Positions 34,075-44,692 of a DNA stretch of 64,000 nucleotides are shown here, piece by piece. Made by a program: the position numbers and the translations under genes. The notes under the pieces were generated by a model. The model was not told the origin of the DNA. It did not search any database and saw only the letters and a list, made by a program, of their open reading frames with translations. The stretch is from Selaginella moellendorffii (taxonomy: Eukaryota > Streptophyta > Lycopodiopsida > Selaginellales > Selaginellaceae), in assembly GCF_000143415.4 (NCBI RefSeq), contig NW_003314275.1:381577-445576 (forward strand). Direction: 5' to 3'. Numbering within the stretch: the first letter of the stretch is position 1; the number at the start of each line of letters is the position of its first letter.

Positions 34075-34330
34075 GTACCCATATCCTCGTATTAGGCCAT
34101 CGGTATGTTGAAATAACGCTAAACTCTTTTTGGCTCCGTTTTGCATGTTGGTCATGGCATTAGGATGCTGGATACTCTAAAATTGTTTCAAGTTGCTCTG
34201 TGCTTCTGTCCCTTTGCTCCTTGGGCTGTATGCTCATGAATCATTCCATGCTCTAGTGCCATTGCTCCTTGGCTCCATGCTTGGGAGTTTGGCACCGTTC
34301 TTTCATTCAGTGGCTCAAGGCCTTGAAATT
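34075..34330 (-). repeat. Right arm of the long inverted repeat flanking element A
   Basis: Its reverse complement matches 14,930-15,190. A TTTGGTATTAGAGG motif just to the right (34,445) resembles a tRNA-Met primer-binding site. The arm could therefore be part of an LTR rather than a transposon terminus. Confidence 0.55.
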
Positions 34331-36896
34331 CGGGTTCTACATTATTGTTCTTTGAACATGTGGCACATGGAGGGTTTATATTCTGCTTTATGGTTATTTT
34401 ATGGTAAAACACAATAGGATAAAGGGTGAAAACCATGTGCACTACATTTGGTATTAGAGGATGAGTCTCGATGAGTACTATCTAATAGGATTAGGCAACT
34501 AGTTTTGTTGCATATGCAGAGATGAAAACAATGATCCGAGTGGATACATGTTTGTGTGCAAAGGCTTCACAATCGTTTCTTAGGTATGAAATTTAGTTAC
34601 CTTTCATACTAGATTATATGAGCTTTAGATTGGGCTCATAAGATGGGTGTGAAATGTTTCATTTGCATGACTTTTCACTTGGGCTCGTGAGTGAGGCACA
34701 TTAGCAACTCAAGGTTACACTTGATTTAGCAGAATTAATATTAATCTATTGGTGGTTCCATGAGTTGTTTTTTGTACCATGGGTGAAAGTAAACCTTCCC
34801 TAGGTTGAATGGCAAATAGGCTGATCAATAGCTATTTAGCACAGCACTAGTGGATCCTTCCTAGGCATGATTATAAGTGGATCAATCAAGACTGTAGGGA
34901 TTAGTCTATTGGTTCAAGTAGTTATTGCCTTGCTCTCTCATAAACTTTTCTTGGATTGGACTGTAGGCAGTGTGAAAGCAAACTTGAGGTTTGGTCAAAG
35001 ATGAGACAAAAAAGACAATTCTCAGGGATGAAGGATCAAACATTTTATGGAGAGATGAAACGAGGTGTTAACTCATTGCTCATATTCATGTCATACAATC
35101 AAGAGTCCCTATCTTGATGCATGTTGAAAATAATGGTCTTACAAGTGGTGAGTCATAAGATGGATAGCGGTAAAATGCTAAACCATTGGCTTGCTATTAA
35201 AGACTTGGGTTGCAATGCTTAATTCTTTTATGGAGAACTTTGCTATTGCTCCTTGAGTAGCTTAGTGTTGGATTAGTTTTGAGTTTAGTTAGAAAGAGAG
35301 TGGCATGAGCTTGTTCATGTTGTGAATAAAAGTTAATGGTATTGGGTGTTGTAAAACTTTATCGATAGAGTGTAGCATTTACGTTATATTTTGTCGAATT
35401 TAGTTAGCACTTGATATTCACATAAACCTTTAAAGTAGTGACATGGCATTGTTCATGGTGTTGCTTGATTGATGATCAAGTCATTGTGATTTCTTATATC
35501 ATATTTATGTGATAATAAGTAATGTGTTTATGAAGTTGCTTAGTTAAACGATAATCAACCCCAAAGTGGTTGATGGTGAAAATAGTCTACTTGCATGTAG
35601 TATCATTATAGTAGCTTTGACTGGATTCTCAATGATGGTCAATTATGCTAAGCTTATGTTGGTACCTTGTTTCTTTGAGAGTTTGCCCATTTTGGTGTTG
35701 AAAAAGGTTATAGCATTCACTTGCTGTGGTTTGTTGGTTTATCTGATAGCACTTGGAGTAGGTTGTTGGATGGAGAAGATGTGTAGTTGAGACAATGACA
35801 TCGCTAGCACTTATGTTAGTGGAAGTGGAATTGTTGCTAAAGTGATGAAGATTTTTTCTTAGAACTTGATTTTTCATGTCATTTTTCCTTGTTAATGTTT
35901 TGGCTTCACATTAGATCTTGAAGGTGGTTGAAGAAAAGTTTTAGTGCAATGTGGATATCCAGAGATATGATCTTCACGATCAAGCCCTGGATGTTCATTT
36001 TGCATTTTGCAGATGTCAATGTTGGATGTCGAAAAAATGGGCAAAAATGTTCAATGCTTAAGTATGTTATTGGGTCATGAGAATTTTTATTAAGGTGAAC
36101 CTATATGAAGTTGTTGATAAGAGGAAGTTGATTGAGTCTTGAAAGTTTCCATTCTTGGACTGAGAGTCATTCTTTCTTTAAAATGGAAATTTTTCCACAA
36201 ATTTTTTAGGCTTTTCCAATGGCTGATTTGTGATCACTTTGTTCGAAAACCATTTTGTTTTCGTAAGTCAGCACAAACTAGTGAAGGGGTTGGAGTTGAC
36301 TTCAATTAATCTAAACCTTAGTAAATAATTTATATGATACGACTCGAAAAGGATGTTAACTTTTGGGGCTAAGACAATTGAGTTGGAAAGGGTCTGGAGT
36401 TAGTACAAAAAAGTGGCTTTCGCACTTTTCTAGAAAGGTGACATTTGTGCCTTTCTTCTTTAGCATTGTGCTTGGTGGTAGGTTACACTTTGCATTTTGT
36501 TATACTCTATAAGAGTAATGAGCTTTCACTAATCTTGACTTGGTCTTGGTGACTCTGCGCCTTGATTGAAGATGGTGATATCCAACTTAGTTGTTTAAGG
36601 TTAAGATGTTTAAGGTTGCGATTGAGATGTTGGTACTTGTACTATAGCTTTGTTTATGAGGAGGTTGTGTACCAATATAAGTCTATCTCATGGTCTACAC
36701 TTTAGTTTCGACTAAGTGTTGATTATGCATAGCTAGCCTCTTCAAAGTATGCTTAGAGCTATTGGCTAGATGAGTTGGTGAGCTTATTATGGTTGAGTTG
36801 GATTCGAGTGGTCATTTAGTTCATGCTTATTTATAAACCTTTATCTCATACTTTTGTATTATGTTATGGGGTATTATGTTCATATTGGATAAGTAT
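34331..36896. other. Noncoding, degraded repeat DNA between elements A and B
   Basis: T/G-rich on the + strand and full of stops. A primer-binding-site-like motif at about 34,445 hints at a decayed LTR-element interior, but no gag or pol motif could be read. No gene is supported. Confidence 0.4.
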
Positions 36897-37175
36897 TGTT
36901 AGGGCGTGGCCATTGAGAGAGTGAGAGAGAGAGAGAGAAGGAATATTCTGATCCTTAGAATATTCCCCATTTGTCTCATAGGTTTTTCTAGGTTAATATA
37001 CTTAGCCTCAGCAAGTCGCACGACGTAAATTTCTTCCCACTGTGGATCTTCCTTGTATAAAACCCTTGTCTTATAAGGGCGAGGAGGGGGGGGGAGGGGG
37101 CATTTTGTAGAGAGCATTGAAACATTTCTTGTGTTTGACAGAGCATTAGGGGAGGTGCCCTTCCTTCCCCCAACA
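36897..37175 (+). repeat. Probable LTR of the retroelement interrupted by element B
   Basis: Begins TGTTAGGG and ends CCCAACA (279 bp). It has a TATA-like GTATAAAAC at about 37,054 and is followed by AATGGTGAACCTGG as a candidate primer-binding site. It lies upstream of, and in the same orientation as, the gag-pol remnant that resumes after element B. No second LTR is visible in the window. Confidence 0.4.
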
Positions 37176-37755
37176 AATGGTGAACCTGGCATGACATGCA
37201 GCACTTTCGGAGGCGTCATTTGTCTCTTTTTCTTTTAGCCACAGAATTTGGGAAGGAATTTCTTGTTCGTCTTGCGATGGTTTTGTTTGATCTTAGGTGT
37301 GTTGGATAGATTTGGAGCTCCTCTTCCCAGCAAGGTATGGCGCTCATCAAACCATGTAGTATTTGAAGAGATATAACATTTCTTGGCTCAGTTTGAGGAA
37401 CAGTTTGGCCCAATTTATTCATTTATTCACCTAGATCCTTGGCCCAATTTCTCAAAGTAGTGCATTTGGGCTTGTAGATCTAGCCTAGATTTATGAGTAG
37501 TGGTGATTTGTGGCATTAGATTTTGGCAAATTGACGGCATGCAAAAAGATTTTCTTCTCCGGCTAAATTGGGTCATCTTTGTAGCAGGAATTCGTGCTTC
37601 TTCGAGCTTTGTTTTGGATGCCGTTTGTTTCTAAAGGTGCTCCTGGTCCTAGGCTTTCCAAAAATACTAACGGCTCCTTAGTATCGATCTACATTAGTGA
37701 CATGCACATGTTTTTCCACAATATTGGTATTCTAAGCTATCTCTTCTTGGATTTT
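37176..37755 (+). other. Leader of the interrupted LTR element
   Basis: Noncoding sequence between the putative LTR and the left end of element B. It should continue at 50,157 if B is removed (junction TTTT). Confidence 0.4.
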
Positions 37756-37779
37756 AAGCTCTATTTCGTTAAAGTGGGA
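37756..37779 (+). repeat. Left terminal inverted repeat of element B
   Basis: 24 bp, identical to the reverse complement of 50,133-50,156. Preceded by TTTT. Confidence 0.9.
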
Positions 37780-37944
37780 TTTATTCAGTAAAATGGGACT
37801 AGGTACAAATTTTCAAGTATTTGAAAATGACGTGAAATTATATGTTTTTTGTCCAGGGGCTAGACATATCTGGGGCATAGTGACTAGCGCGGTGACTTTG
37901 TGTCCAGACTGAGTCCATCTGGTTGTATAATAAATCTCATTGTC

Positions 37945-39345
37945 AAGGTGAACAAGCCGAATCTGAAGCTAAAGAAGAGCGATGGCATGCGCGCACACAC
38001 TATTTGTTTGTTCATTGAGCGTGTGGTGAGCTTTCCAAGATGAACGTCATTCCTATTAGCCAGACATATAACTTAATGGTGAGAACATTTAGATATTATT
38101 CAATGTTATCTTTTTCTAACGAATCTAATTGTGAAGGTGTAGCAAGAGGCATTGCTAGTCTGGAGAAGTCATTTAACTCATTTGACCCTTAGTGTATTTT
38201 CATGAAACTAAATAACATTCATATTATTAAGGAATTTCTCTAGTACCTTTTTTTTACGACATAGAGGCTTGCATTTCTTTCAAAGGTGATTTAGTAAAAG
38301 GCCTGAGGGCACATGCCATTCTATTTCTCAGACCGGTATTAAGATATACTAGTGCAAAGGGAAAAAGGTATTTGGTGATCAAGTAAATGGCATGAGGGCA
38401 CATGCCATTATAAGCCTAAGCGCTAGTGGACACCTCCTTTTTGGTACTCTCAGCGGTACTATCATCCTTCTCTGGGTTAGTTGTTTTGCTTTGGATTGTT
38501 GTCTCTGACGTTACTGGGGCGTTCTCGATAGTTGTTAATGTTGCCGTTTGTTCAGAAAAATGATCACCTGGAGTATAGTACGGGGAGTTTGGAAGACTTA
38601 TATATTCTACATCTTCACCTATCTCCTTCTCCGTCTCCTTTTCTGCCTCACCATGAGAACGCTCTTCACCCTAAAATATGGAGTTCGTTGTGTTATAAAA
38701 GGAAACCAACACACACGCTGCAAGGGAATGATGGTACATAAAGCACGTAAGCCCACAATATGGGTTTATGTGCCATTAATATGGGCCACACGCCATATTA
38801 TTAGATTTATGCACATGTGATTGGTAAATGCATATGTCACATCATCTTTGTTTTACCTCACACACTATATCAGGCCTAATGAACCATATCACATGTGCGC
38901 ACATGCTATATATATGGAGAAGTATTATGCAAGGATAGAAAAATTCAATGCATGATTGTGGAGAGCAATGGCATGAAGCCACATGCTAAATAACATTTTA
39001 GAGAAAGAATTAAAATAGAAAAATGCAAACAGTACTGAGTGGACCAAGACTTAGAAGTGCACAATTGAATAAGGTATTTCTAATAAATATTTCACTCACC
39101 TCATATAGGAATGGCTACCACTCTCAAATGGCATATCGCCTCATGCCATCACCTCGCAATTTGTTATAACAATCCGATGAATTCATATTCGGCTTGTTCA
39201 CCTTGAACTTTAAGTAAGATTTGCTAGAACAACTAAGAATTTATACTTGTTATTTGTATCATCTCACCTAGGAATGGCGTAAGGCCACATGCCATCACGC
39301 CTCCTCTGATTCAGATTTGGATTGTTCACCTTGAAATAAAATACA
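37945..39345. repeat. Subterminal repeats of element B
   Basis: AAGGTGAACAAGCCGAAT-type units occur forward at about 37,948 and as reverse complements at about 39,192 and 39,310. Each is followed (in its own direction) by a GATGGCATG palindrome about 20 bases on. Palindromes in this left end lie at about 37,980, 38,299, 38,386, 38,779, 38,967, 39,127 and 39,273. Such repetitive ends are typical transposase-binding regions. Confidence 0.65.
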
Positions 39346-39367
39346 TTAGAAACTTAGTAAAGGAATA

Positions 39368-42190
39368 TTAATGAATCTCACCTTGAACCCGGGTTATGAA
39401 TGCTCTTGTTGCATCTCTTGCATGGTCTGGCAAGGTGATGGTGGCACTCTGCTTCCGCATCCAACCATGCACAACATTATCCACTGATATGCTCATGCTG
39501 GGATCCCTTGGATTCAGCACCCATCTCTTTTCTAGGCAATCCTTCGTATATCCGGAACTTGGCTTGAACCACTCCACAGTTACATTGAAGGAGTTAGTTT
39601 CCGCGTCCTCCTCTGCATCAGTGATGCAGCGCCCCACCCATATCATTTGTTTTTTATTACTGGGTCTGACAAGCACGACCATTCCTTTGCAGACCTGTAC
39701 TGGATTGAATGCTGAATCCGGCTTCTTGTTCCTCGGCCCACAATAGTGATCCTCAACATCGTTATCTGTCACTGCATTTCCAAAGGACATTGTTCCGCTA
39801 CTATCTGGTGCTCTGGGTTCTGGCCAAAAGGACTCTTCCAATTCTTCATATACAACCGGCCCATTTTGGATAGCAAATATAATCTTCTCCCAGTATTCGA
39901 TCAAAGGCTTGCACCTCTGAAAATAGGATTCTCCACCAAACACCAACCCCCTCTTCCAGAAGGCAATATGCTGTCTAATCCCGGCCACTATACTTTCCTG
40001 GTCTTTGAGTCCATCCGGGTGCATCGGCCGTGGGGAACCCTGAGGAATCATAGGTTCCCCAGTTATGGGATCTCTTTTGAAGAGTTCAATGCTGTCCACT
40101 GGCAGCCACACTGTGTCCCATTCTCTCATCTTGTACCTCATCACTGGAGCACCATCACGCATGCTGAAATGAAACTGAAGAGGCTTGGAGTGGCCAATCA
40201 ACATTTCGGATCCGTCCCTGATGTAGCCTCTTACAAACCCGTAAAGTCTGGAACCTCTGTCACAAGTGCAGCTTCAACAGTGCCTTTGATGCAATTTTGG
40301 AATTTATCATAGAGTTGTGGGAGGGTGAGGACATTGGATCGTCGGAGGGACTCTGCCAGGTGACTGAACATGGCATCGACGTCTTCATGAGTGTGCCCAA
40401 CCATGAGAAAGCCAAGTGTAACCGTTTCAAATATGCCTTTGGCAACAAGCATCGCCAAGTACGCGAAGACGTACATGTTTTTGTTCTCACTGCCAGCATT
40501 GTCTGTTTGGAGCAGAAGATGGGGTGGAAGGCCACATCGGCCGCAAGAACTTCCTTGAGATTCTACTTCGTTTGGATGAGGCTGTGCACTCACTGGGCGA
40601 CCAGCCTCGTCGGAATGGCATGAGGCCTCACGTGATAACCCTACAATCTGACGGCCAACATATTCACTGGGATGGCATGGGGCCCCACGCGATACTGCAA
40701 GCCTTTGCTCCTCCTCCAGCTGAACCCTGTATGGGGTTCGATCGACAAGGGCCTTATGCAAGGGTTGGCCGTTCAGCTCAGTCTGCGCACTTTGCAGAGA
40801 CCTTAAGTGTTGCTAGGGACGCAATCATCATGTTTGCACCCCCGCCACCCCATAAAGGTACAAAGAAGTTCCCATAGTTCTGGGCACCATGCCCATGAGC
40901 GATTATGCCAAACAGAGACACAGGCAGCTGCATGGATGAAGAGATTGCCTTGGGGGCAGGATTGAGTCGAGGTAAGCACGTCTTTTTCTGGTCCATTTTG
41001 TCATGGATGATGCAGAGGTAAGAGTCAGGTCTCTCCATGGAGAGAATCCTGTTATGATAATATGCAGTCCTGCAGCTTCTCTGCTCGATGTTGTGGTCGA
41101 GCCGCCTTCTAACCAACGTCTCTCGCTCTTGAGCGATGCAAGAATTCTTCGACAAAGCCATTTTGATAGCAGTGCACTCGTCACACTTTGAAAAGCTGGA
41201 GTACTTTCCTATACTCACATCCCTGAACCTGTTACTCCACAATCTACTAAATCTAGATTGGCTCAGCTTCCTGTAGCCATTACTCTGGAGTTCCCGATTC
41301 ACATCTTCCAATATGGCCCCCTTGGTATACATGGAAGGGAGAACTCGTTGGGTGTCTTGAGTTCCATCTTCCAAGAGGCGGGTTTTATGTGGTTGCTGCT
41401 CGCTACATGTCTCGACAAACCTCTTGAAGATTGCCTCTCCATATACAACATGACCCCTGGTTTTGTGAGTACCGTCGTTCCCATGGACTGCCTGTTGAAC
41501 CCTTTGTTCCTCGAACTCAGTTTTGATTCTGTAGAATGTGGTTCGAGGGACTCCATAAATGATTCTCCATGCCTTCATGCAGACCAAACGCCTCTGGAAG
41601 ACCATGCCCCCCACCTGATGTTCTGAAGCATCAACAGATGACCGTAATGCCTCATACACAGAATTGCGAGCTGCCTTCCAGGACAATGTCTTGTATCTTG
41701 CTCTCTCCTCTTCAATAGCATCCCAATCAGCATGTTGACAGCACCTTCTCTTGCAACAAGCAACTGTCGAGACCATTCGAACCTCCATCGCCATTTTCTG
41801 CCTTTTTGGTTCGTTGCTCAGATCCCTTTGGCTGCGCTTTAGGAAGGTGTACTTTCTTTTCCCATGAAGAGATGTTCTGTCATCAGTTGTAGTGGTGTTT
41901 GATTGTGAATCCTTCACATTCTCAAACACTAAGTGCCTCAATTTCCACCACACAATGCTTCCAATAGTCAGACTGTTTTCTTCTGTGTCAACAACCTCTA
42001 AAATCGCAACTCCAATATCATCCCAGCCCAATTCTTGATTAGCAACCGCATCTCTTGGATCGACAACTGTGGCTAAGCCCTCAGCTACCACCTCCCCCTC
42101 GGGGTTGTTTAGAAACACCTTTGCCTGAATCCATGTAGCACGGTTCTTAAGATCCACGGAGGGAACATGCGTCGCACTTGCGGAGGCCAT
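39368..42190 (-). pseudogene. DDE-type transposase-like gene with DUF7869-like domain (element B)
   Basis: The minus-strand ATG at 42,190 opens a 470-codon frame (to 40,778). It contains an N-terminal region, a Cys cluster (CCKRRCCQ), a helix-rich block (SRFSRLWSNRFRDVSI) and YSSFSKCDECTAIKMAL. These are followed by CIIHDKMDQKKTCLPRL and SLFGIIAHGHG. After a frame change (40,761-40,231) come LQTDNAGSENKNMYVF and GFLMVGHTHEDVDAMFSHL, a hallmark of the DUF7869/RNase H-like transposase family found in large cut-and-paste elements. A further frame (40,204-39,368) carries the C-terminal region. The Asp residues in IHDKMD and QTDN and the HEDVD motif are candidate catalytic or metal ligands. Frame breaks near 40,780 and 40,210, together with palindromes at 40,614 and 40,671, may mark introns or damage. 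Confidence 0.65.
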
Positions 42191-44500
42191 TCTGAAAGTG
42201 CAGAAAAGAAGTTAAGACCATACAAAAAATGATTGGAGAATGGCCTAAATCATAACATACTAAACAACCTCAATAGCATGAGGCCACATGCCATTATTCA
42301 AACATGCTATTGACACCCACGTGAAATTTCGCATTCACAAAATTGGCATGAGCCCTCATGCCATCTTGATAAACACACAGCTACAGGCAGGTAAAGAAAC
42401 TATTGGCAATATGCTAGTGATGAACTTGCAAGCCCCAAGATGGCATGAGCCCTCATACCATTAGTGGTACTGTAGCGCCGCTCGCACCACCGCAACTGCT
42501 CGTAGCGCCGCTCGCACAAACTGCCACTCGCATAAACTACCGCTCGCAATGCCGCAACCGCTCGTAGACGCATAAACCACAGCTCACAACGCTGCTTACA
42601 CAAGCAGCGCTCACTGCGCTCAGTGGAACCAAGAACACGGTGCACAAAAATGATAGACCTAGGAATGAGTTCGAGAATTCAAAAATAACACACGCTTGAA
42701 CGTCACATCAAATCCTCTGACAAACCAGATCTTATGATTCCTCTGACAAATTTCAAACTGAGTAGCTTCTAGACTTTGCTGTCGGACGTTGAACTTTGTC
42801 ACATCATGTCCTTGCCTCGATCCAGCTGTGCCATGTCAGTGATTCGAACTTTGCCATGCCATGTCAGCGATCCGCGCCAAGATTATTCGCCATGTAAAGG
42901 AATAATTATGCTGTGTGTGTATGTCCATTTATGGCAATATAAGGCCACACGCCATTCAAAGAATAATGCTAGTCGAGCATTTTTTGGTGCATTTTTGGGT
43001 TCAAAATTGCATAAGCCCACACGCTATAAAGTTTACCTGTACCAAAAATAGAAACAACTTTATTTACTTGGGAATTTAAGTGGTTGAGGCATTTTTAAAC
43101 TTACAAACACATGCCCTACTTACATTCCTTTGGTTGCTTAAAATTCAAAAATATTATAAACCTTTCTTTTTGCATTTTCAATGTTTTCAATTATGGTTTT
43201 TGATTTTCGCGGGACCAGCCTAGTAATCTATTTGCATCCCGTCATGTTTATAGCTAGCTTTTGTTTGTCCCCTTCGCTAGCCTGAGATACATCTGCTCAG
43301 CATTTGCCTCTTACAGCATTTGCCCAGAAAGGGCATCTTTCTTCACGCAGCATTTGCCACATGTTTAGGGTTTAGGGTTTAGCAATTCAGTAGCTTGATA
43401 AACATGCAAATACAGAACTTGATGCAAAATCCTTTGATATGTCACAATGCCCCTAGGACCATAAACACATTTCAATAGAGAGGGTCCTTTCATTTCATAA
43501 CTCCTTATGTAGATCTTGGTGAAACCAGAGTTACTGAAGTTAGTTTCTTGTGATCCCGCATCTGATTGTGATGTCCCTTTGCAGTGTCAATGGAAAGGTC
43601 AATGCACACCAAACTGTAAAATCTTGGGGCAAAATAACGGTCGGATCTATGGCAAATGCCCCTGAAACATTGTAAGGCTCGTGTGGTCTCATGTGGTGTC
43701 CGATCGAGATGCTTTTTTGCAGAGTCATCAAGAAAGACATTGTATACCATTCTGTAAAATCTAGTTGCGATCTAACGGTTGGATCTCCAGAAAACTCAAA
43801 AAAATCTCACGCGTGTCAGAATATTCTAGGAATATACTCCTATGTGCCCCTTAAAATGGCATGCGGCCCCACGCCATTCAAGAGATAACGCCAGATGACG
43901 CCGAGCATTTTTTTGTGCATTTTTTGGGATCAAAATTGCATGAGCCCACACGCTTGAACGTCACATCAAATCCTCTGACAAACCAGATCTTATAATTCCT
44001 CTGACAAATTTCAAACTGAGTAGCTGAACATCTGGCATTTTTGGAAATACAAGATGCTTTGGAATATCCAATCATGCATGGTATAAATATAGCGAGGGTA
44101 TTAAATGATATTCCAATCATAATCTTTCTTTTGGATTTCGCGTGCATGCAGTCCGAGGAATGATGACGTTGCGGATTTCTTTTGGATTTCACGTGCATGC
44201 ATGCGCGCGGCGATCCAAAAATTAATGGTGGCGCCCAAGTCCGAGGAATGATGACGTGGCGGGATTACCAACCGTCGTGACATTTCGCGCGTGTGAGGTT
44301 AGGTTTTGCATTTTGCTTCGTACTCGCGCTCGCATCGCGCTCCCACTCGCGATCATGCTCTCATTCGCGCTCATCTACCTTCTCTACAGGTTTCTCGTGT
44401 GCATCGGCGTCCACTCGCGCTTGCATCACACTCGCGCTCGCATCGCGCTTGCATCGTACTCGTGTGCATCGGCGTCCACTTCAAGACACACCCAGTTTGT
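42191..44500. other. Divergent intergenic region of element B, rich in internal duplications
   Basis: No gene is supported. An ~80-bp segment is duplicated (42,688-42,769 and 43,948-44,028), and a second pair matches at about 42,955-43,025 and 43,875-43,945. CGCTCGCA-type tandem units fill 42,475-42,610. A roughly 40-bp unit with CCGAGGAATGATGACGT is repeated at about 44,151 and 44,241. This is the presumed shared promoter region of the two divergent genes. Confidence 0.6.
43363..43381. repeat. Short telomere-like repeat
   Basis: Nearly three units of the plant telomere motif TTTAGGG. Too short to mean more than a chance or repaired break. Confidence 0.6.
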
Positions 44501-44692
44501 AACTTCGCCGCCAACTCCGCCGCCCACTCCGCCACCCACACGCAGCCCACTTGGCGTCCCGGGAGATTTCAGCGCCACTCTCCAACTGTAAGTGGCAGAG
44601 TAGCTTTGCTGCTACGATCCGCTGCACACACAGTGCACATTCGCCAGCGAGTCCAGCCTCGATTGTCACGGCCTCCAATCGGCTTCAAATGG

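Larger units (their letters stand above)
14930..34330. mobile_element. Element A: decayed cargo-carrying DNA transposon (boundaries approximate)
   Basis: This composite is bounded by a pair of diverged inverted repeats (about 14,930-15,190 and 34,075-34,330). It holds a minus-strand ParB/methyltransferase-like gene, a cluster of 28-bp palindromes and a divergent plus-strand gene with a SWIM zinc finger. A young gypsy element (19,676-28,926) inserted later; without it the composite is about 10 kb. Long terminal repeats plus a SWIM-bearing transposase would fit MULE- or Zisupton-like transposons. The boundaries are inference: the inverted repeats might instead be two unrelated solo LTRs in opposite orientation. 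Many TGG-to-TAG/TGA changes show the element is dead. Confidence 0.5.

Noticed and set aside
43363-43381. Interstitial telomere as evidence of a chromosome fusion
   Set aside because: Under three TTTAGGG units inside a transposon; chance or local repair is enough.
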